Assembly (NCBI GenBank): GCA_017311315.1
Contig: CM029609.1
Location: 38,562,744-38,626,743 of the forward strand
Length of the DNA stretch: 64,000 nt
Source: Dendrocalamus latiflorus
Taxonomy: Eukaryota > Streptophyta > Magnoliopsida > Poales > Poaceae
Reading direction: 5' to 3'
The translations under genes and the position numbers were made by a program. The notes beneath the pieces were generated by a model. The model ran no database searches and was not told where the DNA came from. It saw nothing but the letters and a program-made list of their open reading frames with translations. Positions 52,491-62,416 of this stretch are shown one piece after another. Within the stretch, counting starts at the first letter, position 1. Every line of letters begins with the position of its first letter.

Positions 52491-53547
52491 GATTTGGGGT
52501 AAATATGATTTGCCGATCAAAATCCTAAGTAAAAATTGCATAGATTGGATCTCTGTTTTTTTTACGAATGTCCGGACGCCCGGAGATACCGCGAGGGGCG
52601 CTGCCCCTTCGAACCCCGCGGGGGGAAACCCCCTCGACCCCCTTATCCGGTAGATTGCGAATCTATGCATAACTTGTTTTTGCAGGATGTATGTGACCAG
52701 TATGGCCTAATGTGTATGTGATGCATTTTATAATATTTTCATGACCTGCGTGTCGTGGGTTCGGCAACACGGCTGGAGCCATAGTGTTGTCAAAGTATTG
52801 TATTAACGGCCTGCGTGCCGACTTGTGATGATTCCTTGTATCCATGTATTTGATTACTAGCTGTTATGAGTAATAGCTTATATTAGTACTCGGAGGACAC
52901 ATCACTTGGAGGGATGGCACACATTAACCATGGAGATGGAGATCATCATGGTGGACAGATTCTATGGCGATGGAGATCACCATGAGAAAATGGGCCATAC
53001 TGAGTCACAACTGTGTGAATGCTATTCCTGTTTGTTTTACTCCTATGCATGTTTGAATGGTAGAAGTATAACGATCCCTCACAAAATGTTAAGTTAAACA
53101 TATGCCCTCCCAACTAAACCCTGCACCATCCCATGTCTTGTAAATTGATGGTGGGTCTATAAAATTAGGGCACCATCGACTTTCCTTGACTAGATGGGTT
53201 TGTATCGGATACATACATGCATAAGGGTTGGTGAACTTAACAAGGTTATCATAAAGGTTATGGGCCTTGGGGCATAAAGGTTGGGCGCCGAGGCATAGAG
53301 ATGTCACCCAACAACAAGAGTCATATAGAGATATGATTAGTAAGGTGTTACTTACCGAATTACCTTGTCTCCTAGCGGTGATGCAAAAGCTCACTAGTAG
53401 ACTAGTTAATTGCGGATCTTGAATTGCTAAGAATCAATAGAGGGATATTGATTTTAGTGGGAGTACATTCTATTAAATTTGTTTAATACAGTTTACTCTA
53501 TCATGGTTCTATTTGTCTTAGTATTTTGCATTTTCTGTTGTAGATCA

Positions 53548-56500
53548 ATGACATCTAACAACCGCGCACACCCTTTTGCTTTGCGATCGATTCTTGAGAA
53601 AGAAAAATTAAATGGAACAAACTATTCGGACTGGGTCCGTAACCTGAGAATTGTTCTCAGGGCAGATAAAAAGGAACACGTTCTAGACACCCAAATCCCA
53701 GAAGAACCTGCTGACAATGCGACTGCTGCTGTTAAAAATGCCTACAAGAAAGCATGTGATGACTCTCTTGAGATTAGCTGTCTTATGCTTGCATGCATGG
53801 AACCTGACCTTCAAAAGCAGTTTGAGGATCAGGAAGCGTATGATATGATCATGGCGCTTAAGGACATGTTCCAGACACAAGCCAGGACTGAAAGGTTCAA
53901 TGTGTCTAAGGCTTTTCTGGAATGCAAGTTAACAGAAGGTGCACCCGTAGGCCCACATGTGATCAAAATGGTTGGTTACAGTCAGACTTTGGATAAACTT
54001 GGTTTTCCAATTAGCCAAGAGTTGGCAACTGATTTCATTTTGGCGTCTCTACCACCTAGCTATGGACATTTCATTTCGAACTACCATATGCATGGGGTGG
54101 AAAAGGGCCTTAATGAGCTTTGTGGGATGCTCAAAACAGCAGAGAGTGACATTAAGAAGTGTGCAGGGCCTAGCCATGTGATGGCTGTGCAGAACAAGTC
54201 TAGCTTCAAGAAAAAGGGTAAGAAGCCATGGGCAAAGAATAAGGGCAAGGCTAAAGATATGATCTCAAAGCCAACGCCTAAGCCTAAAGCTGGACCTGGA
54301 GCTGAGACAGTATGCTACTATTGTAAAGAGACTGGCCACTGGAAGAGAAACTGCAAGAAGTACATGGATTCTGAGGAATGCAAGAAGAATGCTGGAAGTA
54401 AGACTTCCACCCATGGTACACTTGTCATAAATGTTTTAGACATTTTTCTTGCTGATTCTCCTATTAACTCTTGGGTATTTGATACCGGATCAGTTGCTCA
54501 CATTTGCAACTCGATGCAGGGGCTAATAAGAAGTAGAGGAGTCGCAAGAGGTGAAGTTGATTTTCGCGTCGGAAATAAAGCAAGGGTTGCTGCGTTGACC
54601 GTCGGCACCATGCAACTTCAGCTTCCTTCAAGATTTATTATGGAATTGAATAATTGTTATTATGTTCCTAGTATGAGTCGAAACATTTTATCTCCCTCAT
54701 GTTTGATGAGAGATGGTTATTCATTTGCAAGTAAAGACAATGGTTGTTTGATCTCTAAAAATGAAATGTTTGTGGCTTTTGCGCCCATTGTGAATGGGTT
54801 ATTTATTTTAAATCTTGATGATGCGCCCATCTTTAACATAAATGCTAAAAGACTTCGACCTAATGATTTGAATCCCACCTATGTTTGGCATTGTCGTTTG
54901 GGTCACATAAGTGAAAAGCGCATGAAGAAGCTCCATGATGATGGTCTTCTAACTTCGTTTGATTTTGAATCATACGAGACATGTGAAGCTTGTTTGCTTG
55001 GTAAGATGACCAAGTCACCTTTCAAAGGTTCTTTTGAGAGGGCTTCAGACTTGTTGGAAATCATACATACTGATGTATGTGGACCAATGAGCACGACTGC
55101 TAGAGGTGGATTTCATTACTTCATAACTTTCACTGATGATTTTAGTAGATATGGCTATGTCTACTTAATGAAGCATAAGTCTGAAACTTTTGAAAAGTTC
55201 AAAGAGTTCCAGAATGAGGTTGAAAATCAACGTGCCAAGAAAATTAAGGCTCTGCGATCTGATCGTGGTGGCGAGTATTTGAGTCATGAATTTAGCAATC
55301 ATCTGAAGAGTTGCGGAATTGTTCCACAGCTAACACCGCCCGGAACGCCTCAAAGAAATGGGGTATCCGAGCGGCGTAATCGGACCTTGTTGGACATGGT
55401 TCGATCGATGATGAGCCAGTCAGATCTACCATTATCATTTTGGGGTTACGCTCTAGAAACAGCAGCTTTCACACTTAATAGGGTACCGTCTAAATCCGTA
55501 GTTAAGACACCATATGAGATATGGACTGGGAAGAGTCACAGTTTGTCTTTTCTAAAGATTTGGGGATGTGAGGCGTTTGTCAAGCGACTACAGTCGGACA
55601 AGCTCACACCCAAGTCGGATAAATGCATTTTCGTGGGATATCCGAAGGAAACCTTTGGATATTACTTCTACAACCGACTAGAGGGCAAAGTGTTTGTCGC
55701 TCGAAGTGGTGTTTTCCTAGAGAAAGAGTTTCTCAACAGGGAGACAAGTGGAAGAACGGTGCAACTTGAAGAGGTTCAAGATGAACCAATCGGGGAAGAC
55801 TCGACGAATGATGCCCACGTGGCAGAACAAGTTGAGGAACCCATGGCAAAGGAAGCACCACCACCACGAAGGTCGGAAAGGCTCCGCAATGCGCGAGATA
55901 TGTTATTGTTAGACAATGATGAGCCTACGACCTATGCGGAAGCAATGATGGACCCAGACTCTGAGAAATGGCAAAGTGCCATGAGATCCGAGATAGCATC
56001 CATGGGAGACAATCAAGTTTGGAACTTGGTTGACCCGCCTGATGGTGTTAAAACCATAGAGTGCAAATGGATCTATAAAAAGAAGATTGATATGGATGGA
56101 AATGTTCATATCCATAAAGCTCGACTTGTCGCAAAAGGTTTTCGGCAAGTTCAAGGAGTTGACTACGATGAGACCTTCTCGCCTGTAGCGATGCTTAAAT
56201 CTATACGGATCATTCTAGCTATTGCTGCATATTTCGACTATGAGATATGGCAGATGGATGTCAAAACGGCTTTCCTTAATGGAAATTTAACCGAGGACGT
56301 GTATATGATACAGCCCGAGGGTTTTGTCGATCCAATCAATGCTAGAAAAGTATGCAAACTTCAAAAATCCATTTACGGATTGAAGCAAGCATCTCGGAGT
56401 TCGAACATTCGTTTTGATGAAGTGGTCAAAGGGTTTGGCTTCATCAAAAACGAAGAAGAATCTTGCGTTTACAAGAAGGCAAGTGGGAGCTCGCTCGTAT

Positions 56501-57495
56501 TTCTAATCTTATATGTAGATGACATATTACTGATTGGAAATGATATTCCTATGCTCGAGTCCGTTAAGACCTCACTGAAAAATAGTTTTTCAATGAAGGA
56601 CTTAGGGGAAGCGGCATATATTTTGGGTATTAAGATCTATAGAGATAGATCAAAAAGGCTAATAGGATTAAGCCAGAGTACTTACATTGACAAAGTGTTG
56701 AAACGGTTCAACATGGAGGAGGCAAAGAAAGGGTTCTTGCCCATGTCTCATGGCATAAATCTTGGCAAGACTCAGTGTCCTTCGACAACTGATGAGCGAG
56801 ATCGCATGAGTAAGATTCCATATGCTTCGGCCATTGGATCTATCATGTATGCTATGATATGTACTCGCCCAGATGTTTCCTATGCTCTAAGTGTTACGAG
56901 CAGATACCAGGCTGATCCCGGTGAGAGTCACTGGACAGCGGTTAAAAACATCCTCAAGTATTTGAGAAGAACTAAGGATGTGTTCCTAGTCTACGGAGGT
57001 GAGGAAGAGCTCGTTGTAAATGGTTACACCGATGCAAGCTTCCAAACCGACAAAGACGATTACAAGTCGCAATCGGGTTTTGTGTTCATTTTGAACGGTG
57101 GTGCGGTCAGTTGGAAGAGTTCCAAGCAGGAGACTGTTGCTGACTCTACAACGGAGGCCGAGTACATTGCAGCTTCTGAAGCAGCAAAGGAAGGTGTTTG
57201 GATAAGGAAGTTCATATCTGAACTAGGTGTGGTTCCTAGTGCATGCAGTCCTCTGGATCTTTACTGTGATAACAGTGGGGCCATTGCGCAAGCCAAGGAG
57301 CCAAGGAATCACCAAAAGAACAAACACATACTGCGGCGGTTTCATCTCATTCGAGAGATCCTCAATCGAGGAGATTTAAAGATATGCAAAATACATACGG
57401 ATTTGAATATTTCAGATCCTTTGACGAAGCCTCTCCCACAGCCTAAGCATGAGGCGCACACAAGAGCTATGGGTATTAGATATCTTCTAGATTGA
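53548..57495 (+). CDS. Copia-3 gag-pol polyprotein, intact
   Basis: 1315 aa from MTSNNRAHPF to MGIRYLLD, no stop or frameshift. In order: LTR-gag domain (LNGTNYSDWVRNLR, about 30-200); basic stretch and CCHC knuckle CYYCKETGHWKRNC (256-269); protease VFDTGS (Asp312); integrase zinc finger HCRLGH (448) with CEACLLGKM, and core with SDRGGEY and an NGVSERRN motif; RT with YVDD (989) and the LDVKTAF-like QMDVKTAF; RNase H with DASFQTD (1162) and TEAEYIAASEA; end SDPLTKPLPQPKHE. An in-frame ATG at 53479 would add a hydrophobic 23-residue extension that is atypical for gag, so I prefer 53548. Catalytic residues of each enzyme appear present. One odd spot is the RT motif KQASRSSNIRF, where most relatives have R-x-W-Y. 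Confidence 0.93.
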   Translation: MTSNNRAHPFALRSILEKEKLNGTNYSDWVRNLRIVLRADKKEHVLDTQIPEEPADNATAAVKNAYKKACDDSLEISCLMLACMEPDLQKQFEDQEAYDMIMALKDMFQTQARTERFNVSKAFLECKLTEGAPVGPHVIKMVGYSQTLDKLGFPISQELATDFILASLPPSYGHFISNYHMHGVEKGLNELCGMLKTAESDIKKCAGPSHVMAVQNKSSFKKKGKKPWAKNKGKAKDMISKPTPKPKAGPGAETVCYYCKETGHWKRNCKKYMDSEECKKNAGSKTSTHGTLVINVLDIFLADSPINSWVFDTGSVAHICNSMQGLIRSRGVARGEVDFRVGNKARVAALTVGTMQLQLPSRFIMELNNCYYVPSMSRNILSPSCLMRDGYSFASKDNGCLISKNEMFVAFAPIVNGLFILNLDDAPIFNINAKRLRPNDLNPTYVWHCRLGHISEKRMKKLHDDGLLTSFDFESYETCEACLLGKMTKSPFKGSFERASDLLEIIHTDVCGPMSTTARGGFHYFITFTDDFSRYGYVYLMKHKSETFEKFKEFQNEVENQRAKKIKALRSDRGGEYLSHEFSNHLKSCGIVPQLTPPGTPQRNGVSERRNRTLLDMVRSMMSQSDLPLSFWGYALETAAFTLNRVPSKSVVKTPYEIWTGKSHSLSFLKIWGCEAFVKRLQSDKLTPKSDKCIFVGYPKETFGYYFYNRLEGKVFVARSGVFLEKEFLNRETSGRTVQLEEVQDEPIGEDSTNDAHVAEQVEEPMAKEAPPPRRSERLRNARDMLLLDNDEPTTYAEAMMDPDSEKWQSAMRSEIASMGDNQVWNLVDPPDGVKTIECKWIYKKKIDMDGNVHIHKARLVAKGFRQVQGVDYDETFSPVAMLKSIRIILAIAAYFDYEIWQMDVKTAFLNGNLTEDVYMIQPEGFVDPINARKVCKLQKSIYGLKQASRSSNIRFDEVVKGFGFIKNEEESCVYKKASGSSLVFLILYVDDILLIGNDIPMLESVKTSLKNSFSMKDLGEAAYILGIKIYRDRSKRLIGLSQSTYIDKVLKRFNMEEAKKGFLPMSHGINLGKTQCPSTTDERDRMSKIPYASAIGSIMYAMICTRPDVSYALSVTSRYQADPGESHWTAVKNILKYLRRTKDVFLVYGGEEELVVNGYTDASFQTDKDDYKSQSGFVFILNGGAVSWKSSKQETVADSTTEAEYIAASEAAKEGVWIRKFISELGVVPSACSPLDLYCDNSGAIAQAKEPRNHQKNKHILRRFHLIREILNRGDLKICKIHTDLNISDPLTKPLPQPKHEAHTRAMGIRYLLD

Positions 57496-57515
57496 CTCTA
57501 GTGCAAGTGGGAGAC

Positions 57516-58857
57516 TGTTGGAAATATGCCCTAGAGGCAATCATAGAGATGATGATATTTCGTTGTATCCATGATTTAATAAATGTTCCTTGAATATTGC
57601 CTTTGTATTGATTAACAAGTATGTGACTTGTTTGTGAAACTCTTTACTTGTATGGTTATTCTAAAGTTGTCCCTAGTCGAAGTTCATATGTGGTCACACG
57701 TGAATAATGGATTAGCACATGTATCGGTTGATGACCATGTTTCACAGGTCATAGACATGGAGATGTCAAACCAATAATGTGGACACATGTTTAGAACATG
57801 GGGTTGGACCGACCCAACATGAGACATAACAATTATACTTATGGTTCTCTCTCTACACAATGTGTACGCCTTGTCCTTAGACCTGAGATTGTCGCATGTA
57901 CTTGAGATGTGAATCGACCTACTTAGGGGCTATCAAACGCTGCTCCGTAACTGGGTAGTTATAAAGGTAGCTTTCGGGTTTGTCATGAAGCATGCTGCGA
58001 GGCATGGTCAGTCGAGATGGGATTTGCCCCTCTCTACCTGAGAGAGATATCTCTGGGCCCCTCGAGTGATCGGATCCAGAAATGCATGGCCATGCTACTT
58101 AAGGTTAAGAGTTAACCTAGTAAGGGATTCCGGATCACAGGATCGAGAAAGAGTGGTCAGCTTGGAGCTCGACCAAATATCGTGAGGCAAAGGGATTGGC
58201 ATGTACATAAAGTTGTGATGGTTCGTTCGATATGATCTTTATGTATGTTTAGGAGTTGGCACGTCTTGCTAGAGGCCGCTACCAACTATTGACCGAGTAG
58301 GTAAACTCGTGTCATGTCTAAACATACGTGAACCCATAGGGTCACACACTTAAGGGCTGAAGCCTAATTCGGATTGGATCCGGGTTGGACTGGGTATTGA
58401 GTCCTAATGGGCCTCCATTCGCTGAAGCCCATTATAAGGACGTCTATAAAAGGAGGGCTAGGGCGCACAGGGTTGGGAGAATTTTTTCGTGACCTCCTCA
58501 AACCCTGGCCGCCACCCCTCCCACGCCCTGGGCGCTCGCTCGGATCTAGTAATCCGGCGTGCGTCGCTTCCTCCCGTACGTGTGGATACCTTTTGGCGGC
58601 GCTGCATCTGTAGCGTTTGGACGAACCGCAAGAGAGGAGTTGTACGTTGGACGCCGCGACGAGGACGAGGAAGTAGTACGACTACTCTGCCCCGACGTGC
58701 TGCATCGACGTAGTACGACTACTCTGCCCCGACGTGCTGCATCAATTCCGCACCTGCGCGTCTAGTGGTAATTCCGTGATCTATAACTGCAGTGATCTTG
58801 GTTTACGGGCATAATTTTTATTAATTTGCGCTAGCGTAGCCTACCCGTAGTCCTTCA
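57516..58857 (+). repeat. 3' LTR of copia-3
   Basis: 1342 bp, near-identical to the 5' LTR. The short frames it seems to encode are duplicates of those in the 5' LTR and are not genes. Confidence 0.92.
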
Positions 58858-58862
58858 CAAAG

Positions 58863-58939
58863 GACTTCCGGTTCAGCTCTTCATGGATTTTCGGTCCAGT
58901 CTCTGCATTCGGGAGCCTGGCGCTTCGACTGCGGGGGGG
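58863..58939 (+). pseudogene. C-terminal end of copia-2 polyprotein beyond the copia-3 insertion
   Basis: Following TSD CAAAG, the frame gives GLPVQLFMDFRSSLC and ends near AGGC at the 3' LTR, parallel to the copia-1 end (GLPTASFKEFRNSLC...AGGC). Confidence 0.8.
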
Positions 58940-59127
58940 TGTCAACGATAGTGTGTACATTCTATATTTGGTGGCCAGGATATGTATAGCATGTAATCCC
59001 GTCACCTTCCATGTTTGTATCTCTTTCCCGGTTTCACCGATCCGGGCCTGATTATATTGATCGGCCAGGCACCATTTGTGCTCTGCGCTGCGCACTATCT
59101 CTCTCTCTCTGTTTGTTCACGTTTGCA
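58940..59127 (+). repeat. 3' LTR of copia-2
   Basis: 188 bp with a shorter CT run than the 5' LTR; followed by TSD CAGAG. Confidence 0.9.
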
Positions 59128-59132
59128 CAGAG

Positions 59133-60763
59133 GCATTAGTTTAACTAAGCACTAATTTTTCCCATCTCCTATTCACTAACAATAGACCCACTAAAACCAC
59201 AGCCGCGCTAATCTTGTACTCTCCCTTTGTTTGGTCCACAACCACACTAATCTTATCCTCTCCCTATCAGGTACGAATGTGAGCCAGGCGACAGTGGATC
59301 ATGATAGATGACGCTCGATGGGGCAACGGATCCAAGCAGGTGACACCGTGGAAGCTCGAGCGGCGACGATAGCAGAAGCTTGAGCTTCAACTCCAGTGAT
59401 GGCAGGGACGACGAGTCCCTCCTGTTGCCTCACCCTCACGCACGCACGAGCTCTCACATGAAATTTTCCATCCAATCGGACTCGATATTTTTTCTATAAA
59501 ATTCCTATGGTTTTCGTGTGAGTGAATAGTAATCCTATGAAATTGGTAGAGTGATTTCGTGTGAGTGAATAGTAATCCTATGAAATTTGGTTGAGTGAAT
59601 CCTACGAATCAAAATGCCTACAGTATCCATTCCTCTGGATTCTTGAATCCTCCGATTTTCCTTTGAATCAGGAGGCTGTAAAGATTGTTCTGGTTTGCAA
59701 ATGCTTAGCATTTGGTTTTTTTATGCAACTTCCTTTTCCAAATACCAATATTAAATAATTTGCAATTGGCGTTGACATAAATCAAAAGCTAAGATACTAT
59801 TCTCTATTCCAAATGAAAGGAGCTAATTGAGCAGGGACAGTAGTCGCTGACGATGCTCAACTCCTTTTGCGTAATAATGGTACAGCTACCGCCATAAACA
59901 TACGATCTCGACTTTTTGCTTTTTTTTAAAAAAGCAAAAGGGTTAAGAAAGCTTTTTCGCGTAAAGGCCTGTTTATTTGGTTGTATGGTCAGGAAATGAA
60001 TCCAGTCCACTGAGATTTGAATTTCACTTTTGCTTTGAATGAAAGCACGAACTCGTGTTCTTGTTGTTTTACTTGCACGGGTGCGTCGGCAAAGGTCCGT
60101 TATTTTCGGTTGTATCTGATGATTTTTAGTTCTAGCACAAGAATTTATGCAAACGAATCGAATATCGATAAATCGCTTTGAAAATAATGTCTTGATAAAC
60201 CGTTTTGAAAAGGAACTATTCTATTTATTTGTTTGGAAGAAGTCATAAACCATAAACAATAAGACAAAGTGCGTTCTTTTGAACTGCGGCTGATGGCTTT
60301 TTGCTGTGACTGATAGCTTTTGTCTACCATTTTTGATACAGCAACGAACCATAGAGACGCCAGCGTGGATGGAGTACACGACTTTAACCTTGAAAAACCG
60401 TTTAAAGAATTCACTTTAAAAGATTATTCTATTTTAATGTTTGGTTTTTTTATTATGAGAGAAGGTAAAAAAGCATAAGTAGAAGAAAAACAGAAGGAAA
60501 AAAAACAGGGCTCATGGAGAGAGAAGAACAGGCAAAAAAACGTGGCAACAGAGGGCGCAGTGAGGAGAAAAATGGCGCGCAGGTGTATGACAGGATAGGG
60601 TGGGCCAGGCAGCGACGTGTGCGAAAGTCCGTGCAGGATTCTGTGTGTCAGCTAGCGTCCAAACATACATGTGGCGCTGTCTCAGTGGGCAGCCTTTTTA
60701 ATGGGAGGAGCAGGAAGTGGGACCCAGCTGACATGTCAGCCAGGCTGCCCTATCACCACCGTG
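59133..60763. other. Gene-free interval
   Basis: No gene. ATTTCGTGTGAGTGAATAGT is doubled around 59510-59580 in a MITE-like context. About 60140-60240 is an inverted relative of 61455-61560. Near 60514-60774 there is a short charged frame without recognisable features. Confidence 0.5.
60140..60240. repeat. Dispersed repeat piece, inverted relative of 61455-61560
   Basis: GATAAATCGCTTTGAAAATA and GATAAACCGTTTTGAAAAGG here; the reverse complement of 61455-61560 gives GATAAATCGTTTTGAAAAAA and TTTATTTGTTTGTTC. Confidence 0.45.
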
Positions 60764-60771
60764 CGTGTCGG

Positions 60772-61283
60772 TAGGGGTGGAAACGGATCGGATACGGTCG
60801 AATAGTCTCAAATACGAATACGAATCCATATTTTTAAAACGAATACGAATACGAATTCGAATATTTTCAAATACGGATACGAATATTCTCGAATACGAAT
60901 ACGGATATTTTCGAATACGGATTTTCTCGGATACGAATATCGGATAAAACGGATTCCTAACGGTTTTGCCGATTTTTCATCGGTTTTTGACCGGTTACTA
61001 GTTTTAAACCGCCTAAATTCAAGTTTTGAATCACAAAATTTGTACGGATTTTTCATGGGTTCTAAAAACGGATCGAATACAAATCGAATAGTCTCGAATA
61101 CGGATACGGATACGAATATTCTCGAATACGAATGCGAATACGAATACTCTCAAATACGGATACGAATATTCTCGAATACGAATACGAATATTTTCGAATA
61201 CGGATTTTGCTTACCAAATTCGGATTTCTCTCGGATACGAATATCGGATAAAACGAATTATCCGTTACCGTTTTCCACCCCTA
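60772..61283. mobile_element. 512-bp hAT MITE
   Basis: Terminal inverted repeats TAGGGGTGGAAACGG / TAGGGGTGGAAAACGG, exact 8-bp TSD CGTGTCGG (60764-60771 and 61284-61291). The interior is built of ATTCGTATTCG/CGAATACGAATA units plus a unique middle (TTTTCATCGGTTTTTGACCG). No coding capacity; the short Tyr/Arg/Ile-rich frames are translations of the repeat. Confidence 0.9.
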
Positions 61284-61291
61284 CGTGTCGG

Positions 61292-61701
61292 TCTGCGTGC
61301 GGGGCCGGCGATGCTCTGTCCGACGTCAGCTGATACTGATCCGGCATCCTGTAGCGCCGAGGACTCACCAGTAATGCTACTGTGCAGCGGAAAAAGCAAT
61401 TTATTAGGCTAGCAGCGGGCCATACATTTTTTTAGCATACGGTTTGCTCTGAACAAACAAATAAAATAATCTCTTTATTACTATTTTGAAATAATTGATT
61501 AGAACAGTTTTTTCAAAACGATTTATCGATTTATCAATATTTGATTTGTTCACATAAATATTCACACTAGCAAAAAAACATCAACCATAGACGAACACTA
61601 CCAACCAGAGATATACACCATCAACCGATAAGAACATAGCTATACGCCGATCTAACAACATTCTAATTCCATCGGTAAGATTATGAGATTGGTGTCGGAA
61701 T
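61292..61701. other. Spacer between the MITE and copia-4
   Basis: No gene. Includes the dispersed repeat piece 61455-61560. Confidence 0.5.
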
Positions 61702-61905
61702 TGTTATAAAACCTAATAGGTTACATTATGGGCAAATATCGAATCTACTCTTGATGAGTTTTGACTATAAATAGACAACTATATGTACAAGAATACATAT
61801 TAGATTACTAAAGATTTCGTTCCTTAGTGTTCTCTCAATTATTCTCTGATGTTCTTCTGTTGATTGGTTGTGTGGATTGCATTGGTGGTCGTTATTTCTC
61901 AACAC
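61702..61905 (+). repeat. 5' LTR of copia-4
   Basis: 204 bp, TGTTATAAAACC...TTCTCAACA, TATAAATA at 61766-61773. Related to the minus-strand LTR at 39885-40115. Confidence 0.7.
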
Positions 61906-62416
61906 GTTATCAGCACGAATCGCTCTACAAGATGAAAGGTATGCAAATCACAAACTAATCTATTATGCATTGCAATCTCGTAGATCAATCTAGAGTGGAA
62001 TTTGATTGTTTGCAATGCAATGATTAGATCAATTGTACTATGTCTGGTAGACCAGTTGCAATAATCTCAGATTAATTTGCAATTTGCTAGCATGATTTTT
62101 ATACACTTATGTGAATATGTTAGATGAATTTGATAGAATCTAGATTGGTCTCAAAGATAGATTAGAAACAGGGATCACACACATGGATTCGGCACTGTGC
62201 TATCAACGTTGGTGCCCGAGGTTGCCAGTTGCCGTGCCCCTGCGCCCGAAGTCGTTGCTCGTCGGCCACTGGCCGCCACCTCCACGTCGAGGCCGCCACT
62301 CGGCCTTCTCACCACTGAGCCGTTGGCCCCAAAACCGCTGAGCTGCCGCCCGCCCGAAGCTTATTGTCAGGCCACTATTGTAGAATTGTAGGCTTCCCAC
62401 CAGTTGCTAAGACCAT

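Larger units (their letters stand above)
50748..58857 (+). mobile_element. Apparently intact Ty1/copia element, copia-3, nested in copia-2
   Basis: 8110 bp with exact TSD CAAAG (50743-50747 and 58858-58862). LTRs are both exactly 1342 bp (50748-52089 and 57516-58857); reading along them I saw one difference, near the 3' end (GTCCATCA/GTCCTTCA). PBS TGGTATCAGAGCC at 52091; purine tract AAGTGGGAGA before the 3' LTR. A 1.46 kb leader precedes a single complete polyprotein. All parts needed for autonomous retrotransposition are present. Confidence 0.93.
45926..59127 (+). mobile_element. Short-LTR Ty1/copia element, copia-2, split by copia-3
   Basis: Bounded by the exact TSD CAGAG (45921-45925 and 59128-59132). 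LTRs: 45926-46119 (194 bp) and 58940-59127 (188 bp), TGTCAACGATAG...CACGTTTGCA, differing mainly in CT-repeat length plus at least one base (GATACG/GATATG). PBS TGGTATCAGAGC at 46120; purine tract GCGGGGGGG before the 3' LTR. Removing copia-3 and one CAAAG leaves a 5087-bp element with the same plan as copia-1. Confidence 0.9.

Noticed and set aside
52560..52640. Organelle-derived or bacterial-looking GC-rich piece
   Set aside because: Short, inside the copia-3 leader, and without any gene; part of the element.
60765..61333. Frames rich in Arg-Ile-Arg-Ile and Tyr-Glu-Tyr-Glu
   Set aside because: Direct translation of the CGAATA repeats of the hAT MITE.
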